Shown one piece after another: positions 1 through 5,965 of a DNA stretch of 5,965 bases (position 1 is its first letter; each line of letters begins with the position of its first letter). The DNA is taken from contig JAKANG010000113.1 in assembly GCA_021812505.1 (NCBI GenBank), positions 1 through 5,965 on the forward strand, in the 5' to 3' direction. Position numbers and translations under genes: made by a program. Under the pieces are notes generated by a model. It made no database searches, was not told where the DNA came from, and worked only from the letters and a program-made list of their open reading frames with translations. This DNA is from Pseudomonadota bacterium. Lineage in GTDB: Bacteria > Pseudomonadota > Alphaproteobacteria > Rhizobiales > Beijerinckiaceae.

Positions 1-414
1 ATCCGCCGTGAAAAGGCGACCTCGAACATCTGCACCAATTCCGGCCTGTGCGCCCTCGCCTTCTCGATCCACCTGACGCTACTCGGCGAGAAAGGCCTGC
101 GTGAGCTTGCCTTGATCAACCACGCCAACGCCGTGGCGCTGGTCGAGGCGCTGGAAAAGACGCCGGGCGTCGAGGTGCTGAACCGCAGCTTCTTCAACGA
201 GTTCACCTTGCAGGTGAAGGGTTCGGCGGCGCAGCTCGTCGAGCGCATGGCGGCGCGCGGCGTGCTCGCCGGCGTCCCTGTCTCGCGCCTGCTTCCGAAG
301 GCAGGGCTCGACGACCTGCTTCTGGTGGCTTCGAGCGAGGTCAACACGAACGAAGACCGCGCCACCTTTGTCGCCGCCCTTCGCGAAGAACTGAGCCTGG
401 GAGCCGGCGCATGA
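1..414 (+). CDS. gcvPA: Glycine dehydrogenase (decarboxylating) subunit 1, C-terminal part (5' end outside window)
   Basis: This is the N-terminal-half subunit of the P-protein of the cytoplasmic glycine cleavage system. With GcvPB it decarboxylates glycine and passes the aminomethyl group to the lipoyl arm of GcvH. The reading frame is open from base 1, so the gene enters from the left; 137 residues are visible before TGA at 412-414, probably under a third of the usual ~450. Family signs seen here are the near-invariant RREKATSNICTNSGLCALA stretch (visible residues 2-20) and a C-terminal SSEVNTNED segment matching the family's T/SEVNT-x-ED ending. A TTG at 112 could be called as a start, but the conserved motif lies upstream of it, so that would be wrong. 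In two-subunit P-proteins the PLP lysine is in the other subunit, and none is expected here. The end overlaps gcvPB by 4 bases, indicating co-transcription and translational coupling. The family call is from motif recognition, not a search. Confidence 0.95.
   Translation: MRREKATSNICTNSGLCALAFSIHLTLLGEKGLRELALINHANAVALVEALEKTPGVEVLNRSFFNEFTLQVKGSAAQLVERMAARGVLAGVPVSRLLPKAGLDDLLLVASSEVNTNEDRATFVAALREELSLGAGA
400..410 (+). promoter_or_regulatory. Ribosome binding site of gcvPB, inside the end of gcvPA
   Basis: GGAG at 400-403 lies 7 bases before the ATG at 411, a normal Shine-Dalgarno spacing. It lies within the last codons of gcvPA. Together with the ATGA stop/start overlap, it supports 411 as the start of gcvPB and suggests reinitiation by ribosomes finishing gcvPA. 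Confidence 0.6.
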
Positions 415-1961
415 ACAAAGAAGGCCGCCCCACCCAGCCGCAAGGCGCGACGCCGCACGCGCCCAAGACCTTCACGGGCGCCAGGGCGCTGCAGATCCAT
501 GAAGCCCTGACCTTCGAAACCGGCCGCAACGATTACACCGGCGTCGATCTCGATCCGCCGGCGCCGTTCACGTCCCGCCTCGGCGGCCTGGAGCGCAAGA
601 GCGAGATCGGCCTGCCAGGCCTCTCCGAGCCGGAGGCCATGCGCCATTATGTCCGGTTGTCGCAGAAGAATTACGCCATCGACATGGGCCCCTATCCGCT
701 GGGCTCCTGCACGATGAAGCACAATCCGCGCCTCAACGAGAAGATGGCGCGGCTGCCGGGTTTCGCCGACATCCATCCGCTTCAGCCGGTCTCGACCGTC
801 CAGGGCGCCCTGGCGCTGATGGAGGAACTGGCCGACTGGCTGCTCCAGCTGACCAACATGTCGGCGGTCGCCCTGACGCCCAAGGCGGGCGCGCATGGCG
901 AAATGTGCGGCATGATGGCGATCAAGGCCGCCATCGCCGCGCGCGGCGAGGCCGCAACCCGCAAGGTGGTTCTGGCGCCCGAATCGGCCCATGGCACCAA
1001 TCCGGCGACCGCCGCCGCGCTCGGTTTCTCCGTGCGCGCCGTCCCTGCGGGGCCGGACGGGCTGGTCGATACGCAGGCGGTCGCCGCCGCGCTCGGCCCC
1101 GACGTCGCGGCGATTATGCTCACCAACCCCAATACCTGCGGGCTGTTCGAGCGCGACATCGTCGAGATCGCCCGCCTCGTCCACGAGGCGGGGGCCTATT
1201 TCTATTGCGACGGCGCGAATTTCAACGCCATCGTCGGCAAGGTGCGGCCCGGCGACCTCGGCGTCGACGCCATGCACATCAATCTGCACAAGACCTTTTC
1301 GACCCCGCATGGCGGCGGCGGGCCGGGCGCCGGCCCGGTCGTGCTGTCGGAGAAGCTGGCGGCTTTCGCGCCGGTCCCCTTCCTGCGGCGCGACGGCGAG
1401 GCGCTCACGCTGGTCGAGGAGACGGATGGCGCGGACTCTTTTGGCCGCATGGCGGCGTTCCATGGCCAGATGGGCATGTTCGTGCGGGCGCTGGCCTATA
1501 TCCTCTCCCATGGCGCCGACGGCCTGGCGCGAGCCTCGGAAGACGCGGTGCTTGCCGCCAATTATGTCCGGGTCTGCCTGAACGATCTGTTTTCGGCGCC
1601 TTTCGGCGACCGGATCTGCATGCACGAGGTCCTGTTCGACGACCGCTGGCTCAAGGACACCGGAGTCTCCACGCTCGATTTCGCCAAGGCGATGATCGAC
1701 GAAGGCATCCATCCAATGACCATCTATTTCCCGCTGGTCGTCCACGGGGCCATGCTGATCGAGCCGACCGAATCGGAATCGCTGGTCTCGCTGTCCTTGT
1801 TCATCGCGACCCTGCGCGACTTGGCGTTGCGCGCGCTGCGCGGCGAAAAGGAGCGATTCCTGGGCGCGCCCTATTACGCCCCGCGCAGCCGGCTTGACGA
1901 GACGGGCGCTGCCCGCAAGCCGGTCCTGCGCTGGACGCCTCCGAAGCCGGCGGAGGACTGA
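411..1961 (+). CDS. gcvPB: Glycine dehydrogenase (decarboxylating) subunit 2, PLP-binding
   Basis: This is the catalytic half of the glycine cleavage P-protein (glycine + lipoyl-GcvH to CO2 + aminomethyl-GcvH). It is a cytoplasmic fold-type I PLP enzyme that pairs with GcvPA. The protein has 516 residues, normal for the family, and looks intact. Motifs in order: YPLGSCTMKHNP at 95-106; ESAHGTN at 191-197; the aspartate of DGAN at 267-270, where fold-type I enzymes contact the PLP ring nitrogen; and NLHKTFSTPHGGGGPG, in which Lys294 is the expected Schiff-base lysine. The C-terminal third keeps the family's DTGVSTLDFAKAMIDEGIHP-type region (about 422-441). The start at 411 is supported by the ATGA overlap with gcvPA and GGAG 7 bases upstream. 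It is probably the last gene of a gcvT-gcvH-gcvPA-gcvPB operon, whose other members would lie to the left. No frameshift or missing key residue was seen. Assignment is by motif recognition. Confidence 0.97.
   Translation: MNKEGRPTQPQGATPHAPKTFTGARALQIHEALTFETGRNDYTGVDLDPPAPFTSRLGGLERKSEIGLPGLSEPEAMRHYVRLSQKNYAIDMGPYPLGSCTMKHNPRLNEKMARLPGFADIHPLQPVSTVQGALALMEELADWLLQLTNMSAVALTPKAGAHGEMCGMMAIKAAIAARGEAATRKVVLAPESAHGTNPATAAALGFSVRAVPAGPDGLVDTQAVAAALGPDVAAIMLTNPNTCGLFERDIVEIARLVHEAGAYFYCDGANFNAIVGKVRPGDLGVDAMHINLHKTFSTPHGGGGPGAGPVVLSEKLAAFAPVPFLRRDGEALTLVEETDGADSFGRMAAFHGQMGMFVRALAYILSHGADGLARASEDAVLAANYVRVCLNDLFSAPFGDRICMHEVLFDDRWLKDTGVSTLDFAKAMIDEGIHPMTIYFPLVVHGAMLIEPTESESLVSLSLFIATLRDLALRALRGEKERFLGAPYYAPRSRLDETGAARKPVLRWTPPKPAED
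1938..1956. repeat. Short perfect inverted repeat at the 3' end of gcvPB
   Basis: CCTCCG (1938-1943) and CGGAGG (1951-1956) form a 6-bp G+C-rich stem with a 7-base loop, inside the last codons of gcvPB. A TTTT lies at 1976-1979, about 20 bases further on, too far for a standard intrinsic terminator. It may act as a modest mRNA 3' structure or be chance; in DNA this G+C-rich, such short stems are common. Confidence 0.2.
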
Positions 1962-2045
1962 GAGGCGGGCGACGCTTTTCCCCAACTTTCGCCGCGGCCG
2001 CGCTTGATTCGACGCGGCTTCTGGCGCCTTGTTCCCTTTTGCAGA

Positions 2046-2072
2046 ATGCGGAGCGCCCTAACGCCAAGATGA
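2046..2072 (+). promoter_or_regulatory. Possible 8-codon leader ORF abutting the smc start
   Basis: An ATG at 2046 opens a tiny frame encoding MRSALTPR, ending at TGA 2070-2072. That TGA overlaps the proposed smc ATG (2069-2071) as ATGA, the same arrangement as the gcvPA/gcvPB junction. smc itself lacks a Shine-Dalgarno at normal spacing (GGAG at 2050-2053 is 15 bases before its ATG), so coupling from the mini-ORF could help smc initiation. Against this, the mini-ORF also lacks a visible ribosome binding site, and so short a frame can easily arise by chance. The rest of the 107-base gap (1962-2068) shows no convincing promoter; a TTGATT at 2004-2009 has no matching -10 box at the right distance. 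Confidence 0.2.
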
Positions 2073-5000
2073 AATTCGACAAGCTGCGCCTGACCGGATT
2101 CAAGAGCTTCGTGGAGCCGACGGAATTCGTGATCAACCCCGGCCTGACCGGCGTCGTGGGGCCGAACGGTTGCGGCAAGTCCAATCTCGTCGAGGCCCTG
2201 CGCTGGGTCATGGGCGAGAATTCCTACAAGCAGATGCGCGCCTCCGGCATGGACGACGTCATCTTCTCCGGCGCCGGCTCGCGCCCCGCCCGCAACCACG
2301 CCGAAGTCGTGCTGGTGCTGGACAACCGGGCGCGCTCCGCGCCGGCCATGTTCAACGACGCCGACCTTCTCGAAATCAACCGGCGGATCGAGCGCGAGCA
2401 GGGCTCGACCTACCGCGTCAACGGCCGCGAGGCGCGCGCCCGCGACATCCAGTTGCTTTTCGCCGACGCCTCCTCGGGCGCGCGCTCGCCGGCCATGGTG
2501 CGGCAAGGACAGATCGGCGAGATCATCGCCGCCAAGCCGCAGGCGCGCCGCCGCATCCTTGAGGAAGCCGCCGGCATTGGCGGCCTGCATTCCCGCCGCC
2601 ACGAGGCCGAACTGCGCCTTAAGGGGGCCGAGGAAAATCTGGTTCGGCTCGAAGACGTGCTGACGCAGATCGGGGCCCAGGCCGATTCGTTGCGCCGCCA
2701 GGCCAAACAGGCCGCGCGCTACCGGACCCTCGCCGCCGAAATCCGCCGCCACGAGGCCTTGATCGCCCTGATCGCCTTCCGCGAGGCGGCCCGCGAGGCC
2801 GAAGAGGCCCAGCACGCCTTTGACTCCAACGTGGTGGACGTCGCCGAGCGCACCCGCCAGCAGGCCGAGGCCGCCCGCCTCCAGGCGCTTGCCGCCCATC
2901 GCATGCCCTTCCTGCGCGACGCCGAAACCCAGGCCGCCGCCGCGCTGCAACGCCTGGTGCTCGCCCGCGAGGCGCTTGACGGCGAGGAGCGGCGCGCCGC
3001 CGACCGCAAGGCCGATCTGGAGCGCCGGATCGCCCAGGCGGCGGGCGATCTCGCCCGCGAACGCGCCCATTACGAAGACGCCGCCGCGACCATGGCCCGC
3101 CTCGAGGCCGAGGACGAGGAATTGGCGGGGAGCGGCGAAGCTGAGGCCGATCTGGTCGAGGAAGCCCGGCTGCGCTGCGAGGCGGCGGAAGAAAGGCTCC
3201 ACGCCTCCGAAGAAGAACTCGAACGCGCCCAGAACGCCTTCGCCAACGCCGAGGCCCAGCGCAACGCCCTCGCGGACGCCGCGCGGCGCGAGGAACAGGC
3301 CCTGACGCGCTTCGAGGCCGAACTGGCCCGCGCCGAGGATGACATCGCAGCGTTGCGCGCCAGCGCCGAAAGCGACGTCGAACTCGCCGAGGCCCTGGCC
3401 GAGGCCGAGCGGTTGATGGACGCCGCGGCCCAGGCCGAGGAAGACGCGCTCGGCGCCGAATCGGCGCTCGCGATCGCCCGCGACGAGGAAACTTTCGTGC
3501 GCGGGCCGCTCGCGGAGGCCGAAAAGCAGGCGCAGAAGCTTGAGGCCGAGGTCGGGGCGCTGGCCAAGCTGCTCCAGACCGGCGCCAGCGCCGGCTGGCC
3601 CTCGGTGCTCGAGCGGATCGTCGTGGCCCGCGGCTATGAGGCGGCGCTCGGCGCGGCTCTGGGCGATGACCTCGACGCCTCCGACGACGACGACGCGCCA
3701 ACCCATTGGGCCATGACCCAGAGCGGCGGCGACCCCACCTTGCCCGCCGGCGCCCGCCCGCTGACCGAATGGGTCAGCGCCCCGCCCGCGCTTTACCGCC
3801 GGCTCGCCCAGATCGGCCTCGTCCCGCGCGAACTCGGGCCGAGCCTGCGCCAGCATCTGAAGACCGGCCAACGCCTGGTCTCGATCGAGGGCGACCTTTG
3901 GCGCTGGGACGGCTTCACCCAGGCGGCCGAGGCGCCGACCCCGGCGGCGCGGCGGCTGGCGGAAAAGAACCGGCTGGAAGACTTGCGCGTCGAGGCCGCG
4001 CAGGCGCGCGAGGCGGTGGAGCAGGCCCAGACCCGGATGGAGGCGGCCCAGGCCGCCGTCGCCGAGGCCGCCGAGGCCGACCAGCGCGCCCGCCAGACGG
4101 CGCGGATGACCCAGAAGGCGCTGGCCGAGGCGCGCGAATCGGCCAACGCCGCCGAGCGCCGGCAGGCGCAATTCCTGTCCCGCCTCTCCAATCTCGACGA
4201 GGCCCGCAAGCGCGCTGAGGAATTGCGCGACGAGGCCCGCGAAAGGCTGATCGAATCGCGCGAGGCGCTCGACAATGTCGCGGAGCCCGCCACCCTGCTC
4301 GGCGAACGCGATTCCGCCCGCGCCGCCAATGCGCTCGACCGCGCGGAAGCGGCCGAAGCCCGCGCCGCCCTTCAGGCCTTTTCCCGCGAGGCCGAGGCGC
4401 GGCTGCGCCGCCGCGAGGCGATCGCCCGTGAGAAGAAAGGCTGGCTCGACCGCCGCGCCCGTTCGCAGTTCCAGACCGAGGAGATCGAGTTCCGTCTAGC
4501 CGAGGCCCAGGAAGAACTGGCCAAGCTCGAGGATGCGCCCGACGAGTTCCTGCTCCAGCGCCGCCGCCTCGCCCAGAAGATCGAAGAGGCTGAGGAAGCG
4601 CAGAAGGCGGCCGCCGACGCCCGCGCCGAGGGCGAGAACGCCTTAGCCGAGGCCGACCGCGTCGCCCGCGCGGCCCTCGACGCCATGAGCGCCGCACGGG
4701 AAATTCGTGCGCGCCTCGAGGCTCAGGCCGAGGCCGCGCGGGTGCGGCTCCAGACCCTCGTCCGCGACATCGGCGAGCAGATGAACTGCGCGCCGCCGGG
4801 CCTGCCGGCCCTCGCCGGCCTGGCTGACGGCGCGGAGCCGCCGCCGATGGAGGGCGTCAGCGCGCGGCTCGCCAATCTGAAACAGGACCGCGAGCGGCTC
4901 GGCGGCGTCAATCTGCGCGCCGAGGACGAACTGGCGGCGGTCGAAGAGGAACAGACCAAGCTCATCACTGAACGCGACGACCTCGCCGAGGCGATCCGCA

Positions 5001-5524
5001 AATTGCGCGCGGCCATCGCCGCGCTGAACAAGGAAGGCCGCGAACGGCTTCTGGACGCCTTCGCCAGAGTGGACGCCCATTTCCGTGAATTGTTCTCGCT
5101 GCTGTTCGGCGGCGGCTCGGCCGAACTGCAACTGGTTGAATCCGACGACCCTCTGGAAGCTGGCCTCGAAATACTGGCCAAGCCTCCGGGCAAGAAGCCC
5201 GCGACGATGACCCTGCTTTCGGGCGGCGAGCAGGCGCTGACCGCCATGTCGCTGATCTTCGCGGTCTTCCTGACCAATCCGGCGCCGATCTGCGTGCTCG
5301 ACGAGGTGGACGCGCCGCTCGACGACGCCAATGTCGAGCGCTTCTGCGACCTGCTCGACGACATGAGGCGCAAGACCGACACGCGCTTCATCACGATCAC
5401 CCACAATCCGATCACCATGGCGCGCATGGACCGCTTGTTCGGCGTCACCCAGGCCGAACGCGGCGTGTCGCAACTGGTCTCGGTCGAACTGGAGCAGGCC
5501 GAACGACTGCTCGAGGCGGGCTAG
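2069..5524 (+). CDS. smc: Chromosome segregation/condensation ATPase SMC
   Basis: SMC is the ATPase of the bacterial SMC-ScpAB condensin, which dimerises through its hinge, organises DNA loops and aids segregation of replicated origins. The protein has 1151 residues, normal for alphaproteobacterial SMC. Domain order: N-terminal head with Walker A GPNGCGKS (31-38) and Q-loop VRQGQIGEII (Gln146); coiled coil about 165-500, rich in Ala, Glu and Arg; hinge about 505-630; returning coil about 630-985, similar in length to the first as antiparallel folding requires; C-terminal head with ABC signature LSGGEQ (1050-1055), Walker B ending LDE (Asp1078, Glu1079 catalytic) and D-loop VDAPLDDAN. The GGVNLRAEDEL segment (945-955) is also typical. 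Start: ATG 2069 gives MKFDKLRLTGFKSF, the usual N-terminus; an in-frame TTG at 2039 would add ten non-conserved residues and is rejected. No strong ribosome binding site is seen. ScpA and ScpB are not in the window. The 3' end overlaps the convergent gene by 4 bases. Confidence 0.97.
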   Translation: MKFDKLRLTGFKSFVEPTEFVINPGLTGVVGPNGCGKSNLVEALRWVMGENSYKQMRASGMDDVIFSGAGSRPARNHAEVVLVLDNRARSAPAMFNDADLLEINRRIEREQGSTYRVNGREARARDIQLLFADASSGARSPAMVRQGQIGEIIAAKPQARRRILEEAAGIGGLHSRRHEAELRLKGAEENLVRLEDVLTQIGAQADSLRRQAKQAARYRTLAAEIRRHEALIALIAFREAAREAEEAQHAFDSNVVDVAERTRQQAEAARLQALAAHRMPFLRDAETQAAAALQRLVLAREALDGEERRAADRKADLERRIAQAAGDLARERAHYEDAAATMARLEAEDEELAGSGEAEADLVEEARLRCEAAEERLHASEEELERAQNAFANAEAQRNALADAARREEQALTRFEAELARAEDDIAALRASAESDVELAEALAEAERLMDAAAQAEEDALGAESALAIARDEETFVRGPLAEAEKQAQKLEAEVGALAKLLQTGASAGWPSVLERIVVARGYEAALGAALGDDLDASDDDDAPTHWAMTQSGGDPTLPAGARPLTEWVSAPPALYRRLAQIGLVPRELGPSLRQHLKTGQRLVSIEGDLWRWDGFTQAAEAPTPAARRLAEKNRLEDLRVEAAQAREAVEQAQTRMEAAQAAVAEAAEADQRARQTARMTQKALAEARESANAAERRQAQFLSRLSNLDEARKRAEELRDEARERLIESREALDNVAEPATLLGERDSARAANALDRAEAAEARAALQAFSREAEARLRRREAIAREKKGWLDRRARSQFQTEEIEFRLAEAQEELAKLEDAPDEFLLQRRRLAQKIEEAEEAQKAAADARAEGENALAEADRVARAALDAMSAAREIRARLEAQAEAARVRLQTLVRDIGEQMNCAPPGLPALAGLADGAEPPPMEGVSARLANLKQDRERLGGVNLRAEDELAAVEEEQTKLITERDDLAEAIRKLRAAIAALNKEGRERLLDAFARVDAHFRELFSLLFGGGSAELQLVESDDPLEAGLEILAKPPGKKPATMTLLSGGEQALTAMSLIFAVFLTNPAPICVLDEVDAPLDDANVERFCDLLDDMRRKTDTRFITITHNPITMARMDRLFGVTQAERGVSQLVSVELEQAERLLEAG
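5521..5524. other. Shared CTAG: overlapping stop codons of two convergent genes
   Basis: The palindrome CTAG provides TAG on the plus strand (5522-5524, end of smc) and TAG on the minus strand (5521-5523 read in reverse, end of the TMEM175-like gene). The genes therefore overlap tail to tail by 4 bases, with no intergenic space. Any transcription terminator for either gene must lie inside the opposing coding sequence or be factor-dependent; no stem with a T-run is seen close to the junction. Confidence 0.95.
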
Positions 5525-5965
5525 CTCTCAATCAATCGCGATTCGATCCGGCGGTCTGGAATGAGCCACAGGGCGGCGACCCCGACATAGACGAGGCAGC
5601 CGATCCAGGGGCTGAAGAAGGTCCCGGCTATGCCCAAAACATAAAAGACGATCGAGATCCTGCCCTTGAAATCTCCGCCAATGGCCTGATGGAGCACGGA
5701 TTCGCCCTTTTGCGCCCGCTTGAGCGCAAGCACGAGAACATAATAGGCGATCGCCGCGCCCAACAGCACCACGCCATAGAGCGCCACCGGATCGACCGCA
5801 AAATGGCTGTCGCTCGCCCAGGCCGTGACAAAAGGCAGCAGGGACAGCCAGAACAGCAGATGAATATTGGCCCACAGAACGGCGCCGTTCACCATCTCGA
5901 CGACATAGAAGAGATGGTGATGATTGTTCCAGTAGATCGCGATGTAGAGAAAGCTCAGCACATAG
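5521..5965 (-). CDS. TMEM175/DUF1211-family integral membrane protein, C-terminal part (5' end outside window)
   Basis: The frame is open to the right edge; 147 residues are visible before TAG. A GTG at 5961 could be called as a start, but the frame continues past it and the segment there is already conserved family sequence, so the gene is incomplete rather than short. Seen: the family-typical FLYIAIYWNNHHHLF (visible 5-19) and NGAVLWANIHLLFWLSLLPF (26-45), then hydrophobic helices at about 60-81, 103-117 and 119-135, and a basic/acidic tail PDRRIESR. This fits the last five of six membrane helices of bacterial TMEM175 proteins, usually about 200 residues. Some characterised bacterial members are K+-permeable channels; their signature R-x3-FSDG motif lies in helix 1, which is outside this window, so channel function here is inference. 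It sits in the inner membrane. It converges on smc with a 4-base overlap and has no evident functional link to it. Confidence 0.9.
   Translation of the reverse strand, partial: YVLSFLYIAIYWNNHHHLFYVVEMVNGAVLWANIHLLFWLSLLPFVTAWASDSHFAVDPVALYGVVLLGAAIAYYVLVLALKRAQKGESVLHQAIGGDFKGRISIVFYVLGIAGTFFSPWIGCLVYVGVAALWLIPDRRIESRLIES

Noticed and set aside
905..1897. A 330-codon plus-strand frame inside gcvPB.
   Set aside because: It is a +1 shadow of gcvPB in G+C-rich DNA, with an Arg/Gly-rich translation and no domain, while the gcvPB frame carries all catalytic motifs.
1965..1979. A possible intrinsic terminator between gcvPB and smc (GCG...CGC followed by TTTT).
   Set aside because: The stem is only 3 bp and the T-run only four bases, well short of a credible terminator.
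2004..2032. A sigma-70-like promoter for smc, with TTGATT as the -35 box.
   Set aside because: At 16-18 bases downstream there is no TATAAT-like hexamer (the sequence there is CCTTGT-like), so the match is too weak to call.
2039..2068. An upstream TTG start for smc, adding MQNAERPNAK.
   Set aside because: SMC proteins normally begin at the MKF-x-KLRLTGFKSF segment, the extra residues are not conserved family sequence, and no ribosome binding site precedes the TTG.
2619..3701. A 360-codon minus-strand frame with strongly Arg/Pro-rich translation.
   Set aside because: Its composition is typical of an out-of-frame reading of a high-G+C gene; it lies wholly inside smc and has no family resemblance.
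1874..4171. A 765-codon open frame on the minus strand, antisense to smc and the end of gcvPB, without a stop codon.
   Set aside because: Its translation is Gly/Leu/Arg-rich low-complexity sequence with no recognisable domain. It mirrors the Ala/Glu/Arg-rich coiled coil of SMC, whose G+C-rich codons (GAG, GCC, CGC) rarely give stops in antisense. It also crosses the gcvPB/smc boundary.
2854..4740. Many copies of GCCGAGGCC-type 9-mers across the SMC coils.
   Set aside because: These are Ala-Glu-Ala codons of the coiled coil in a strongly G+C-biased genome, spread irregularly and in frame; they are not a DNA repeat array.
5534..5543. A 10-base perfect palindrome, AATCGCGATT, near the 3' end of the TMEM175-like gene.
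   Set aside because: It has no loop or T-run, lies in coding sequence and does not extend further; at this length a chance or restriction-site-like palindrome is the simplest reading.

Overview
This is a G+C-rich, densely coding stretch of a bacterial chromosome, most likely from an alphaproteobacterium. The assignment rests on the SMC protein, whose head sequence and compact, unusual hinge are of the alphaproteobacterial type, and on the split P-protein of the glycine cleavage system. The order cannot be fixed from the sequence alone; Rhizobiales-like or related lineages are plausible. No rRNA, tRNA, insertion sequence, CRISPR array, phage gene or other mobile element is visible, and codon use looks uniform throughout.

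Layout: (1) 1-414, plus strand, the last 137 codons of gcvPA, glycine dehydrogenase (decarboxylating) subunit 1. (2) 411-1961, plus strand, complete gcvPB, the PLP-carrying subunit 2, joined to gcvPA by a 4-base ATGA overlap. (3) 1962-2068, a 107-base gap with no convincing promoter or terminator, holding an 8-codon mini-ORF that ends on the next start codon. (4) 2069-5524, plus strand, complete smc, a chromosome condensation/segregation ATPase of 1151 residues. (5) 5521-5965, minus strand, the C-terminal part of a TMEM175/DUF1211-family membrane protein that runs off the right edge.

gcvPA and gcvPB encode the two halves of one enzyme and are clearly co-transcribed, probably as the tail of a gcvT-gcvH-gcvPA-gcvPB operon whose start lies to the left. 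smc follows on the same strand and could receive read-through, but it has no functional link to glycine cleavage. The TMEM175-like gene converges on smc, and the two genes share a CTAG whose two strands supply both TAG stop codons, leaving no intergenic space.

I found no undescribed multi-gene system. The window is mostly housekeeping. Its more interesting points are fine-scale: the shared CTAG stop, the mini-ORF abutting the smc start, the divergent SMC hinge, and a possible K+ channel gene truncated by the window edge.
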